Translations under genes and position numbers: made by a program
In this document: positions 1 to 8,254 of the stretch, piece after piece
How positions within the stretch are numbered: the stretch's first letter is position 1
Layout of the letters: every line of letters begins with the position of its first letter
The notes under the pieces: generated by a model
What the model was told of the DNA's origin: nothing
Seen by the model: only the letters and a program-made list of their open reading frames with translations
The model's database searches: none
Assembly (NCBI GenBank): GCA_964523875.1
Contig: CAZGAS010000005.1
Location: 1-43,084 of the forward strand
Direction of reading: 5' to 3'
Source: JAUVHV01 sp964523875
Lineage (GTDB): Bacteria; Omnitrophota; Gorgyraeia; JABMRG01
Length of the DNA stretch: 43,084 nt

Positions 1-184
1 CACCTCCTTGTTTTCGTTGTGGTTAATTTGGAGCTGTACCCTTTTTAATTCAAATAAGATTAATTTTCAAGCAAAAACTTTCAATCTTGCTGTCAAAGAA
101 CACACTTTATTATACATCCACGACCCATTATCAATGAATAATAGTTGTATACAATACCTCGTAATAATGGTACTATAAAATATC
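1..184 (-). promoter_or_regulatory. Divergent intergenic region with outward Shine-Dalgarno
   Basis: The first ten bases read CAAGGAGGTG on the minus strand, a near-perfect Shine-Dalgarno. A minus-strand gene therefore probably starts just left of the window. On the minus strand a TATAAT hexamer lies at 114-109, which would give that gene a leader of about 100 nt, but no good -35 is seen. On the plus strand TACTATAAAA at 171-180 is a possible -10 for the helicase gene, only a few bases from its ATG. No coding sequence is seen in this stretch. Confidence 0.45.
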
Positions 185-1498
185 ATGACACATACATTAC
201 GCCAAAACAATACTTCTTTTTACGGCCTTGGGATTGCCCCGAAGATACTGGATATCCTGGATAAGATGAAATTTACAGTACCCACTCCGATTCAGCACAG
301 GACTATACCGACTGCGATAGAAGACAAAGATATCATAGGTGTCGCGCAGACAGGTACCGGTAAGACGCTTGCCTTTACTATTCCTATTATTCAGCGCCTT
401 TCTCAAAGAAGGGGCCGCGCGTTAATTCTTGTCCCTACCAGAGAGCTCGCTATTCAGGTGAATGAGACATTTCAAAAGATAGCCGTTCCGTTTGGCATAA
501 AGACAGCCGTTATTATAGGTGGTGCATCTATGCAGCTGCAATTAAAGGCGTTAAGGAAAAACCCGCGTGTATTGGTTGCTACTCCAGGACGCCTTGTAGA
601 TCACATGGAACGGCGCACGGTTCTTTTAGCTGATATAAATGTCCTGGTTTTGGATGAGGCGGACCGCATGCTTGACATGGGTTTTCTTCCGCAGATTGAA
701 AAGATAATTAAATTTATTCCGCGCAATAAACAGACCATGTTTTTTTCCGCGACTATACCGGCAGAGATCGTGAAAATGGCAGCCGCGCATATGAAACTGC
801 CTGTACACGTTGAAGTAGCGCCTTCAGGAACTACCGCGGAGCGTGTTATACAGGAAGTATTTATTATTAGTAAGAATTCAAAACATAAGCTTTTGTTAAA
901 GCTGCTTGGCCTCTATCATGGCCCGGTACTTATTTTTTCACGTACAAAAATAGGCGCTAAAAAGATTACAAGCGCTTTACAGCGCACTAATCACAGGGCC
1001 GCTGAGATCCATTCAGATCGTTCACTTGTCCAGAGAAAAGAGGCGCTTAATGGTTTTAAAGCAGGCAAGTATAAGATACTTGTTGCCACTGATATTGCCG
1101 CTAGGGGAATTGACGTTACAGGTATAGAACTTGTTGTAAATTATGATCTCCCGGATGATACTGAAAATTATGTACATCGCATAGGCCGCACGGCCCGCGC
1201 GGGCCATGAAGGCCGTGCCATATCATTCGCAACGCCGGAGCAGGGTAGGGATGTTAAAAATATTGAAAAGCTTATTAAGGCCTCCTTGCCAATCGTAGAG
1301 CACCCGGAATTTCCAAAAGAAATATTTATCGCAGAGTCAAAATCTCACCAAGGTTCAAAATCTTACCAGGGCTCAAAGCCTTATCAGGGCTCAAGATCCC
1401 GCAAGGGTTCAAGCCCTTACCACGCAAGGCAAGCAACCACTAATAAGCCTCATGGAAGTAAACACCGCAAATATTCTCGCCCAAAGCAGCACAAATAA
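185..1498 (+). CDS. DEAD-box ATP-dependent RNA helicase (RhlE-like)
   Basis: 437 aa, cytoplasmic; unwinds RNA duplexes with ATP, in ribosome assembly or RNA decay. All family motifs are visible: Q motif PTPIQ (33-37), Walker A AQTGTGKT (54-61), PTRELA (84-89), TPGRLVD, DEAD (157-160), SAT (188-190), then ATDIAARGID and HRIGRTARAG in the second RecA fold. The tail after about residue 380 is a basic, Ser/Gly/Gln-rich low-complexity region with a six-residue tandem repeat, as expected for an RNA-binding tail. The order of motifs and the start FYGLGIAPKIL resemble RhlE more than DeaD or SrmB, but the subfamily is not certain. The ATG has no clear Shine-Dalgarno and sits a few bases after a -10-like TATAAA, so the transcript may have almost no leader. 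Confidence 0.93.
   Translation: MTHTLRQNNTSFYGLGIAPKILDILDKMKFTVPTPIQHRTIPTAIEDKDIIGVAQTGTGKTLAFTIPIIQRLSQRRGRALILVPTRELAIQVNETFQKIAVPFGIKTAVIIGGASMQLQLKALRKNPRVLVATPGRLVDHMERRTVLLADINVLVLDEADRMLDMGFLPQIEKIIKFIPRNKQTMFFSATIPAEIVKMAAAHMKLPVHVEVAPSGTTAERVIQEVFIISKNSKHKLLLKLLGLYHGPVLIFSRTKIGAKKITSALQRTNHRAAEIHSDRSLVQRKEALNGFKAGKYKILVATDIAARGIDVTGIELVVNYDLPDDTENYVHRIGRTARAGHEGRAISFATPEQGRDVKNIEKLIKASLPIVEHPEFPKEIFIAESKSHQGSKSYQGSKPYQGSRSRKGSSPYHARQATTNKPHGSKHRKYSRPKQHK
1338..1427 (+). repeat. 18-bp tandem repeat (5 units) in helicase tail
   Basis: Five in-frame 18-bp units begin at 1338, 1356, 1374, 1392 and 1410, each starting TCAA. They encode hexapeptides of the type S-K-S-Y-Q-G. The last two units are the most diverged. 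The array makes a flexible basic tail and could vary in copy number between strains. Confidence 0.8.
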
Positions 1499-1583
1499 AT
1501 ATGATATATTGTAAGAGGATATGGTACTTAAATATCAGGGGGCAACGGTCTTTTGTGCTTATCCCTGAACTTGTCCCTGCTTT

Positions 1584-1602
1584 ATAGCTCTTGCAGGGCT
1601 AT
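1584..1602 (+). terminator. Short hairpin after helicase gene
   Basis: ATAGCTCT (1584-1591) can pair with AGGGCTAT (1595-1602) around a 3-nt loop, including one G-U pair. It is followed by only a short T-rich stretch, so it is a weak rho-independent terminator candidate for the helicase transcript. The rest of 1499-1726 shows no gene. Confidence 0.3.
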
Positions 1603-1686
1603 TTATAAGTCAAGAAACCATAAAATATTAGAATATTATACCGCAACAATACTCGACTCATAGCGCGGGTCCTATTACCATATGAT

Positions 1687-1715
1687 TTTACTGGTATTTG
1701 GTATCTTCATATGCT
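1687..1715 (+). promoter_or_regulatory. Possible promoter for B12 radical SAM gene
   Basis: TTTACT (1687-1692) and TATGCT (1710-1715) are separated by 17 bp. The start of transcription would fall near 1722, five bases before the ATG at 1727. This is one reason to prefer 1727 over an upstream in-frame ATG at 1682, which would lie inside the promoter. Confidence 0.35.
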
Positions 1716-1726
1716 ACAATGCACCA

Positions 1727-3145
1727 ATGAAATATAAACATGCCTTATTTTTAAATCCGTACGCTATTCTTAAAACCAAGACTGCTTCTGTTGCCAGGCT
1801 CTTTCCTCCAACAGGGCTTGAGTTTGTTGCCTCAAGCGCTAAGGGTTATGTTGAAAAACTTACCCTCCTTGACTTGCGCTACGAAGAAGAACTCTCAGAT
1901 ATTGATACGCTATTGGAATTTATCAGAGCAGGTATAGATATAATATGTGTTGGTATAGGCTGGGACAGGGAGTTTCAGAAAGTATGTGAGCTCTTAAACG
2001 CCATGCCTGCTGATATTCCTCTGGTAGTCGGTGGGTACAAGGCGACTGAACAGGCCGAAGACCTATTTGATTTATGCCCGAATATAGATATTGTCGTAAG
2101 AGGGGAAGGTGAAGAGACCATACGAGAGATTATGCAGGATATGCCTCTAAAAGATATGCTGGGTATCTCTTATAGGGATGGCAGCAGGGTATTGCATAAC
2201 GCGAATAGGCCGTTGCCGGAGATCGATATAATAAGCCTGCCTGACCGCAGCTTAAGGCGTAACCAGTATCGTCTCACCCTATATGGAAAGAATATTACAG
2301 ATCAGACTTATGATACTATTTTGAGCGCAAGAGGCTGCCCCTTTAACTGTAAATTCTGTACCTTTACATTAAATCCTCTGGGGCAAAAGAGGACATACGC
2401 GGAACGCACCGCGGAGTCTGTTATAGAAGAGATAGAGAGCATAAAAGCGGATGTAATACTTTTTAGCGATGAAAACTTCGCGACAAACATTAAGAGAGCG
2501 GAGAAGATATGTGATTTAATAATACAGAAGAAGATAAAGAAACGTTTTTTGGCACAGGTACGTATTGAAATCGCGGATCATTCCCAGCTCTTGGATAAGA
2601 TGGTCAAGGCCGGTTTTAAGATGCTTTCGATGGGCATAGAATCTCCCCATGATCATATATTAAAGGAACTTAACAAGGGCTTTGATTCAAAGAAGATACG
2701 GGAAGCCTTTGATGTTCTGAGAAAATATCCTATATTTTATCATGGTTTCTTTATATATGGCAATATCGGCGAGACAGAGGAAGAGATGTTGTATATAGGT
2801 ACATTTGCCAAAGAGATAGGTGTTGATACGATGGCCTGCAGCAAGTTGAGGGTGAGTAAGTTTTCACCGTTTAAAAAGTTTGTTGATGAATCACCGTGTC
2901 ACCACCTTACTGAAAAAGGAGAGATTTATTCTGACGACTACAGTCACTCTGATTTAAAAAAGATAAATAAAAAAACAAAGAGAAATTTTTATACACCCGA
3001 CAAGGTGTTCCAGATAGCGGTAAAATTTATAAAGACGCGCTGGCTTACATTAAAAGATTTAAAGCAGTTGATATTTGTGGCGCCCTCATTATTAAAAACT
3101 ATTATAGCGCTAAAAATAGAGAAAGCCAGGTCAAAGGCCCGATAA
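1727..3145 (+). CDS. B12-binding domain radical SAM protein
   Basis: 472 aa from the chosen ATG; an in-frame ATG at 1682 would add 15 hydrophobic residues but overlaps a promoter-like sequence. The N-terminal 140 residues look like a cobalamin-binding Rossmann domain (IDIICVGIGWD, PLVVGGYKAT, DIVVRGEGEE). It is followed by a radical SAM barrel with RGCPFNCKFC, giving the 4Fe-4S ligands C204, C208 and C211, and later SMGIESPHD and the FFIYGNIGETEEE strand. This layout is that of the large B12-radical SAM family of methyltransferases and ring-forming enzymes; the substrate cannot be told from sequence. The gene is followed after 13 bp by a small hypothetical gene, probably cotranscribed. Confidence 0.85.
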   Translation: MKYKHALFLNPYAILKTKTASVARLFPPTGLEFVASSAKGYVEKLTLLDLRYEEELSDIDTLLEFIRAGIDIICVGIGWDREFQKVCELLNAMPADIPLVVGGYKATEQAEDLFDLCPNIDIVVRGEGEETIREIMQDMPLKDMLGISYRDGSRVLHNANRPLPEIDIISLPDRSLRRNQYRLTLYGKNITDQTYDTILSARGCPFNCKFCTFTLNPLGQKRTYAERTAESVIEEIESIKADVILFSDENFATNIKRAEKICDLIIQKKIKKRFLAQVRIEIADHSQLLDKMVKAGFKMLSMGIESPHDHILKELNKGFDSKKIREAFDVLRKYPIFYHGFFIYGNIGETEEEMLYIGTFAKEIGVDTMACSKLRVSKFSPFKKFVDESPCHHLTEKGEIYSDDYSHSDLKKINKKTKRNFYTPDKVFQIAVKFIKTRWLTLKDLKQLIFVAPSLLKTIIALKIEKARSKAR

Positions 3146-3158
3146 AGGAATAGGCTGT

Positions 3159-3479
3159 ATGCTAAAAAATATCATAGATCAATTTTGCATACTTGAGATA
3201 TATGAGAAACGTTCTATTGGTGATAAATATTGCGAGCTTGTTTTTTATAATAAAGATATAGAGCAATGGAGCAAGTTGTGCGTGGATATATTTGGCCAAG
3301 CGGTAAAACCATCGGGAGTAAAGCCCGCTAAAGATGACCTGCGCCTGACAGAAGAATACGGCGGTATCTTTCCTAACCAGATTCTGTTTAAAAAAGATTT
3401 TGGTAATTCTATAGTCATAGTGATGTTATGGCCCTGGCAGGACGCGGTTCATACAACATTAAAGATGGCAGCTTTGTAA
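3159..3479 (+). CDS. Small hypothetical protein
   Basis: 106 aa, not recognised. The ATG is preceded by AAAGGA at good spacing, and it lies 13 bp behind the radical SAM gene, which supports a real gene in the same transcript. The composition is that of a soluble mixed alpha/beta protein with no signal peptide, no membrane segment and no Cys cluster. The C-terminal half carries NQILFKKDFGNSIVIVMLWPW. No function is proposed. Confidence 0.6.
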   Translation: MLKNIIDQFCILEIYEKRSIGDKYCELVFYNKDIEQWSKLCVDIFGQAVKPSGVKPAKDDLRLTEEYGGIFPNQILFKKDFGNSIVIVMLWPWQDAVHTTLKMAAL

Positions 3480-3504
3480 ATAAAAATGTGTAACGCTTAA
3501 TTTA

Positions 3505-3533
3505 TTGACAGGTTGTAACTTTTCAGATATACT
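3505..3533 (+). promoter_or_regulatory. Sigma-70-type promoter
   Basis: TTGACA (3505-3510), 17-bp spacer, TATACT (3528-3533). Expected transcription start is about 3540, right at the ATG of a 22-codon reading frame (3541-3609) that overlaps the hydrolase start at 3602. Confidence 0.7.
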
Positions 3534-3540
3534 TTTAATT

Positions 3541-3609
3541 ATGGTAAGAGTAGTAAGAATATCAGATACCCACCACCTGTGTCAAACAATCCTTAGAAAT
3601 CATGAGTAA
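3541..3609 (+). CDS. Possible 22-aa leader ORF
   Basis: Directly after the promoter an ATG opens a 22-codon frame, MVRVVRISDTHHLCQTILRN and two more residues. It ends in a TAA that overlaps the hydrolase ATG at 3602 in another frame. The hydrolase has no visible Shine-Dalgarno, so translational coupling from this leader is possible. The start MVRVVRISDTHH also resembles the first strand and D-x-H motif of calcineurin-like phosphoesterases, so it may instead be a gene relic or chance. Reality of translation is uncertain. Confidence 0.3.
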   Translation: MVRVVRISDTHHLCQTILRNHE

Positions 3610-4573
3610 AGTGCAAATACCCGCAGAAAACATTCTGGCTGAACCTGATTATGATTACGAAGGGTTTATCGATTACGCTTATAATGGGTACACCTACAAA
3701 ATATGGTACGGCAGGATTGGCTCCGGTAGCTTACCGCCTCTTCTGGTTTTTCACGGTGGCCCAGGAGGCAATCATCATAATCTCGTGGCGTTTCAGGCAT
3801 TGGCTAATGAGCGTCCGGTTATATTTTATGACCAATTAGGATGCGGAAAATCAGACCGCCCGAATGATTCTTCTTTATGGAATACGAAACGATATTTTGA
3901 CGAAGCGAGGGCGGTACAAGATTGCCTGGATCTTAAGGAGTATCATCTAATCGGGCACTCATGGGGCACTATGCTGGCTGTTGGTTTTGCCGCAAGGTAT
4001 CCTGGCCAAATATTATCTATCTCTTTACACAGCCCAATACTAAGTTTTCCTTATTACATAAGTCATGTTGCCCCTAAGCTCAAGCAGGGCCTGAATTACT
4101 CAGGTGGCGGGGCTGGACAGGTAATCGATGATTATGAATTGGATGGCCGGGGGAGAAAGCGTGATTACGACGAGGCTTGCATGGAATTTATCAAGAGGTA
4201 CGTTACCCATACCTGGCCGTTGCCAGAGGCCATGAAGAGGTTGATTGCCGTTCGCAACACTGAAATTCATGATGTCATGGTTGGAAGCAATTCTGAGTTG
4301 AATGTATTAGGAAACCTGCAGGCAGTTGATGTCACAGCAGAATTATCCGGCCTTGATATGCCTATTCTTATGACGTGTGGAGACGATGATTTATGTACAC
4401 CTGCTTTTACTAAGTGGCAAGCCGGATTAGCAAAAGGCACTCAGTGCCATATTATAAAAGGCAGCGGCCACATGACTCCAGTGGACAAGCCTGAGGAACT
4501 TATCAGGCTACAAGGGGTTTTTCTAAAAGAAGCGGAAGATCTAAAAAACAATCGCACAAAAAGTATGCGTTAA
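3602..4573 (+). CDS. Alpha/beta hydrolase, prolyl aminopeptidase-like
   Basis: 323 aa, cytoplasmic. The oxyanion-hole motif HGGPGG (51-56) and nucleophile elbow GHSWGT (Ser120) are those of the proline iminopeptidase branch of the alpha/beta hydrolases (peptidase family S33). CGDDDLCTP (Asp262-264) supplies the acid and GSGHMTP (His291) the base. Such enzymes release N-terminal proline from peptides, but some relatives act on other amino-acid amides, so the exact substrate is inferred. Length fits the family. The gene has its own promoter at 3505-3533 and no clear ribosome binding site; its ATG overlaps the end of the short leader frame. Confidence 0.88.
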   Translation: MSKVQIPAENILAEPDYDYEGFIDYAYNGYTYKIWYGRIGSGSLPPLLVFHGGPGGNHHNLVAFQALANERPVIFYDQLGCGKSDRPNDSSLWNTKRYFDEARAVQDCLDLKEYHLIGHSWGTMLAVGFAARYPGQILSISLHSPILSFPYYISHVAPKLKQGLNYSGGGAGQVIDDYELDGRGRKRDYDEACMEFIKRYVTHTWPLPEAMKRLIAVRNTEIHDVMVGSNSELNVLGNLQAVDVTAELSGLDMPILMTCGDDDLCTPAFTKWQAGLAKGTQCHIIKGSGHMTPVDKPEELIRLQGVFLKEAEDLKNNRTKSMR

Positions 4574-4618
4574 GTAGCGGTTTTTATACTGGCTGTTAGA
4601 TAAAAGAATGGAATAATA

Positions 4619-5905
4619 ATGTTTTCCATAAAATTTGACAAAAAACACAATTTATTGACAATTATATTCCGCCATCATTTTGACGTGCAGCAAGGCAGGC
4701 TCTTGTGTAAAAGGCTAGAAGCGGAATTATCAAAAGCAAAGAAGAAGTTTATGGTCTTGACGGACTTAACTGACCTGGATTCTTTTGATAAGCCCTCTTA
4801 CGAGTATATCCAAAAAATGATGGTCCTTTGTAACACATATGGTATTTCAAAGGTATTTCGCATAATCCCGGATGAAGCGAAGGATATGGGATTTAATATA
4901 ATGTCTATATTCCATTATTCAAAAGATGTAAAAATACATACATACAAGACGCGTGAGGAAGCGGAAAACTACATTCAAATAAACACAACGATTACATTAA
5001 GAAAAAGAGTAGTGGCGCTGTTAAGGATCCTGAAAATAAAGATAATCCATCTAAGTGAATACCCCATTTTTCGTTTTTTAATTATTGCCTGCGGCTTTAT
5101 TCTTCTTATCATTATAAGACAGGTTTTTAAGGCCTTTGGGATCTCTCTTGGATATCTATATATAACACTTATTGCGCTGACAGGATTTTGGTTTGAGGTA
5201 AAAGGTGGTATTATCGCCGCGCTTATCGCGTTTGTAATATTCGCGATAGAGGTGAATATTTTTAGCTTATGGGTTGACAGGGAGATTGTGCTCAAAACCA
5301 TGTTCCTGAGGTTTATTATCTATTTCTTAAGCGGTATTGTAATCGGTTACTTAGCCAAAACCGAGAAGAAGATACAAAAAAAGCTAGAATTTTTAGCCGG
5401 GCATGACGAACTTACCGGATTTTTAAACTTTAAGTTTACCCTCATGCTTTTAAAGAAAGAATTTGAACGCAGCAAAAGGTACAAAAAGAATCTTACTATA
5501 GCTATACTTGATATTGATAATTTTAAGAGTATAAATGATAACCATGGCCACCTTGTAGGAAACGACTCCTTAAAAACATTTTCAGATATTATACAGAAGA
5601 ACCTTCGCGACCCTGATATCGCTGGTCGGTACGGAGGAGATGAGTTTCTTATCATATTTCCTGAGTCTACCTGTGAACAGGGGTTAAATATGTTAACCAG
5701 GGTTAAAACGGATATGGTTAAGGTCAAAGTAGCCCCATCTTTTTTGCTCAGTAAAAAGGCCCTCGCCTTGACATTCAGTGCCGGTCTGGCTTCATTCTCC
5801 TCAGCTAATAAAGATATGAACAGCCTGATTGGCAGTGCCGACAAGGCACTATATCAAGCGAAGAAAGAGGGAAAGAACAGAACATCGGCTTGCAAAAACG
5901 ACTAA
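4619..5905 (+). CDS. Membrane diguanylate cyclase (GGDEF)
   Basis: 428 aa in three parts. Residues 1-120 form a small soluble domain containing VLTDLTDLDSFDK and KVFRIIPDEAKDMGF; the fold may be like SpoIIAA/STAS-type domains, though this is only an impression. Residues 148-247 hold about four membrane helices. Residues 255-425 are a GGDEF domain with an intact active-site motif GGDEF (339-343). The product-inhibition I-site RxxD (Arg330-Asp333) is exactly five residues upstream, so feedback by cyclic di-GMP is expected. It makes cyclic di-GMP from two GTP at the inner membrane. A TATACT lies at 4585-4590 but without a matching -35. Confidence 0.88.
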   Translation: MFSIKFDKKHNLLTIIFRHHFDVQQGRLLCKRLEAELSKAKKKFMVLTDLTDLDSFDKPSYEYIQKMMVLCNTYGISKVFRIIPDEAKDMGFNIMSIFHYSKDVKIHTYKTREEAENYIQINTTITLRKRVVALLRILKIKIIHLSEYPIFRFLIIACGFILLIIIRQVFKAFGISLGYLYITLIALTGFWFEVKGGIIAALIAFVIFAIEVNIFSLWVDREIVLKTMFLRFIIYFLSGIVIGYLAKTEKKIQKKLEFLAGHDELTGFLNFKFTLMLLKKEFERSKRYKKNLTIAILDIDNFKSINDNHGHLVGNDSLKTFSDIIQKNLRDPDIAGRYGGDEFLIIFPESTCEQGLNMLTRVKTDMVKVKVAPSFLLSKKALALTFSAGLASFSSANKDMNSLIGSADKALYQAKKEGKNRTSACKND

Positions 5906-5978
5906 TATTTAATAACTTAAGCCAGGCTCGATATCTCAATAATGCCGCTTATTATGTTATAATACCTTTCTTATCTGT

Positions 5979-6007
5979 TTGACATTAAAGAATACTTTAT
6001 ATATACT
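5979..6007 (+). promoter_or_regulatory. Sigma-70-type promoter of signalling cluster
   Basis: TTGACA (5979-5984), 17-bp spacer, TATACT (6002-6007). Transcription would start near 6014, ahead of the response regulator at 6103, and could run through the cluster to about 12650, where gaps between genes are short. Confidence 0.7.
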
Positions 6008-6102
6008 ATGTCTTATAATCTAGGAATCTAGGGTATTGCCATAGACAAAAAAAGTTAGTGCGTGAAGTTTTTTTGCAAAGAAGATTATGTCTGGAGATAC
6101 TT

Positions 6103-6471
6103 ATGAATAAGAACAAAATACTTGTTGTCGATGACGAGGAGGATATCGTATCTTTGTTAAAAATAAGGCTTGAGGCAACAGGGTATGAGGTCTTAGAAGC
6201 ATATGATGGCCAAGATGCGTTGGAGATCGCGCGTAAACAGAAACCAGATCTTATCATCTTAGATCTTATGCTTCCTAAAATAGATGGTTATAGGGTTTGC
6301 AAAATGTTGAAGTTTGACGAGAAATACCGCCATATCCCTATTATTATGTTTACAGCCAGGGCCCAGGGCGCGGACAGGCATATGGGCAAAGAAGTTGACG
6401 CTGACGCCTATATAACCAAGCCCTTTGAATCGGATATCTTGCTTGATAAAATAAAAGAACTTTTACCTTAG
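6103..6471 (+). CDS. Single-domain response regulator (CheY/PleD-type receiver)
   Basis: 122 aa from the ATG at 6103, which has GGAG six bases upstream. A GTG at 6058 in the same frame would add 15 residues unlike any receiver start and is rejected. The protein is one receiver domain: acidic pair in VVDDEED, phospho-acceptor Asp in LIILDLMLP, MFTA with the conserved Thr, and the Lys of TKPF. There is no output domain, so it works by protein contact or as a phosphate relay. Likely partners are the kinases encoded at 8255 and 11415. Confidence 0.9.
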   Translation: MNKNKILVVDDEEDIVSLLKIRLEATGYEVLEAYDGQDALEIARKQKPDLIILDLMLPKIDGYRVCKMLKFDEKYRHIPIIMFTARAQGADRHMGKEVDADAYITKPFESDILLDKIKELLP

Positions 6472-6487
6472 TGTAACTCAGGACAAA

Positions 6488-7270
6488 ATGATACAGATGC
6501 CAGAATACAAATATATATACGGGCCTGTAAATTCATGGAGGCTGGGCCGTTCTCTTGGCATAGACCCTATTTCGTCTGGCAATAAGGTATGTACATTTGA
6601 TTGTATATATTGCCAGGTTGGCAAGGCCAGGCCAAGTCCCCCTCAAAGACGTGTATTTGTTCCCACAAAAGAGTTTATCAGGGAATTTAAATCTTTTCCC
6701 AAGGTTAAGGTAGATTATATTACATTTTCAGGAACAGGTGAGCCTACTATAGCGAAAAATCTAGGTAACATGATACAGGCTGTACGCGGGCTTTCAAGTT
6801 CCAAGATAGCTGTTATTACCAATTCGACAATGCTGGGTAGAAAAGATGTGCAAAGGGAACTGGAGAGCATTGATCTTGTTGAGGCAAAACTAGATGCCCC
6901 GTCCAATACTTTATTGCGAATTGTTAATAAGCCATATGGTGCTACGAGTGTTAAAAGGATAGTCAATTCAATAAAGCGTTTTAGGAATATTTTTAAGGGG
7001 AAATTTATCCTCCAGATAATGTTTACAAAAGAGAGTATTGTTTACGCGGAGGAATTAGCGAGAATTGTCCGGTATATACAGCCGGATGGTGTTGACTTGA
7101 ATACCCCTTTAAGGCCCTGCGGCATAAAACCGGTTTCAAAAAAAGACATAGAAAAGATAAGGCCCTATTTTAAGGGGCTAAATGTTATTTCTGTATATGA
7201 TAAAAGAAAAAAACAGAAAATAAAATCTATAAGCAAAAAGGACACTCTAAAAAGAAGAGGCAAGGTGTAG
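6488..7270 (+). CDS. Radical SAM protein (COG0731-like)
   Basis: 260 aa, cytoplasmic. The cluster-binding motif is CTFDCIYC (C35, C39, C42), preceded by GPVNSWRLGRSLGID, a start typical of the COG0731 branch of small radical SAM proteins. YITFSGTGEPT carries the GE motif that contacts SAM. The C-terminus is Lys-rich. The family is related to wyosine-type enzymes, but the substrate is unknown. It begins 16 bp after the response regulator and ends 41 bp before trxB. ATGs at 6488 and 6497 are both possible starts; neither has a strong Shine-Dalgarno. Confidence 0.82.
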   Translation: MIQMPEYKYIYGPVNSWRLGRSLGIDPISSGNKVCTFDCIYCQVGKARPSPPQRRVFVPTKEFIREFKSFPKVKVDYITFSGTGEPTIAKNLGNMIQAVRGLSSSKIAVITNSTMLGRKDVQRELESIDLVEAKLDAPSNTLLRIVNKPYGATSVKRIVNSIKRFRNIFKGKFILQIMFTKESIVYAEELARIVRYIQPDGVDLNTPLRPCGIKPVSKKDIEKIRPYFKGLNVISVYDKRKKQKIKSISKKDTLKRRGKV

Positions 7271-7311
7271 ACAAAGAGATTAAGTACCTGAGCCGGATAA
7301 GGAATACTAAT

Positions 7312-8253
7312 ATGTATGATGTTATAATAATCGGGGCAGGCCCCGCGGGGCTTACAGCGGCTATATATACCTTACGTGCTCGTTTAAAGGCGCTTATTAT
7401 AGAGAGCCCATCTATTATGAGCCAGGCAGGTTCCGCGGCTTTTGTAGAAAATTTCCCTGGTTTTTCACAGGGCGTAAGCGGTACCCAGCTGTTATCAGAT
7501 TTAAAGGCTCAAGCCGCTTCTCTGGGCGCGGAACTTATACCCGGTGATGTTAATGGTGTTGAGTCTTTAAAACAAAAAACTCAAAATGTTTGGCAGGTCA
7601 ATACCACGGAGAAGCATTACCCGGCCTTGTCAATTATAGCTGCCTCAGGCACAAGTGTAAGAAAGCTAGGCATTTCGGGTGAAGACAAGTTCCTTGGTAA
7701 GGGGCTATCATATTGCGCGATATGTGACGGCGCGTTCTTTAGGGAGAAGGAGATAGCGGTTATAGGAGGCGGTGACGCGGCTGTTGAGGAGGCGATATTC
7801 TTGACGCGTTTCGCGAGCAAGGTTACCATTGTTCATAGAAGAGACAGGTTGCGCGCGACAAGGCTTTTGCAGGAGAGAGCGCTTTCTGATAAAAAAATAG
7901 ATATATCATGGAGTTCAATAGTGGATAAGATATTAGGGGAGAACAAGGTGTCAGGTTTGCGCCTTAAGAATTCCGATACTAACATACTTACAGAGCTCAG
8001 GTGCGAAGGCGTCTTTGTCTCAATAGGCGCGATACCAAATACAGGGTTTCTAAAGAATACAGTTGGCTTAAATGATGGCGGTTATATTACAACAGATAGA
8101 GAGCTTAAGGCATCAGAAAAAGGTATCTTTGCCTGCGGCGACTGCCGCGATACGTATTTAAAGCAGATAGTAACAGCATGCGGTGACGGCGCTTTAGCGG
8201 CCTATAGCTGTCAACAATATATTGATCAATTGAAAGGAACGGTATATAATTAG
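7312..8253 (+). CDS. trxB: Thioredoxin-disulfide reductase
   Basis: 313 aa, the normal length. FAD site GAGPAG (8-13), redox-active CAICDG (C134, C137), second dinucleotide site GGGDAAVEEA (151-160), the NADPH-type VHRRDRLRA, and the C-terminal FAD motif GIFACGDCRD. Together these identify a low-molecular-weight thioredoxin reductase, which moves electrons from NAD(P)H through FAD to thioredoxin. AAGGA lies about ten bases before the ATG. It sits between a radical SAM gene and a sensor kinase gene whose ATG follows its stop by one base. Confidence 0.92.
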   Translation: MYDVIIIGAGPAGLTAAIYTLRARLKALIIESPSIMSQAGSAAFVENFPGFSQGVSGTQLLSDLKAQAASLGAELIPGDVNGVESLKQKTQNVWQVNTTEKHYPALSIIAASGTSVRKLGISGEDKFLGKGLSYCAICDGAFFREKEIAVIGGGDAAVEEAIFLTRFASKVTIVHRRDRLRATRLLQERALSDKKIDISWSSIVDKILGENKVSGLRLKNSDTNILTELRCEGVFVSIGAIPNTGFLKNTVGLNDGGYITTDRELKASEKGIFACGDCRDTYLKQIVTACGDGALAAYSCQQYIDQLKGTVYN

Positions 8254-8254
8254 C

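Noticed and set aside
1682..1726. Upstream ATG for the B12 radical SAM gene
   Set aside because: Would add 15 hydrophobic residues translated from a promoter-like sequence; no Shine-Dalgarno.
5347..5844. 165-codon minus-strand frame opposite the GGDEF gene
   Set aside because: Lies wholly opposite a clear GGDEF domain with all motifs; it is a shadow.
6058..6102. GTG start for the first response regulator
   Set aside because: The ATG at 6103 has GGAG at proper spacing and gives a standard receiver N-terminus.
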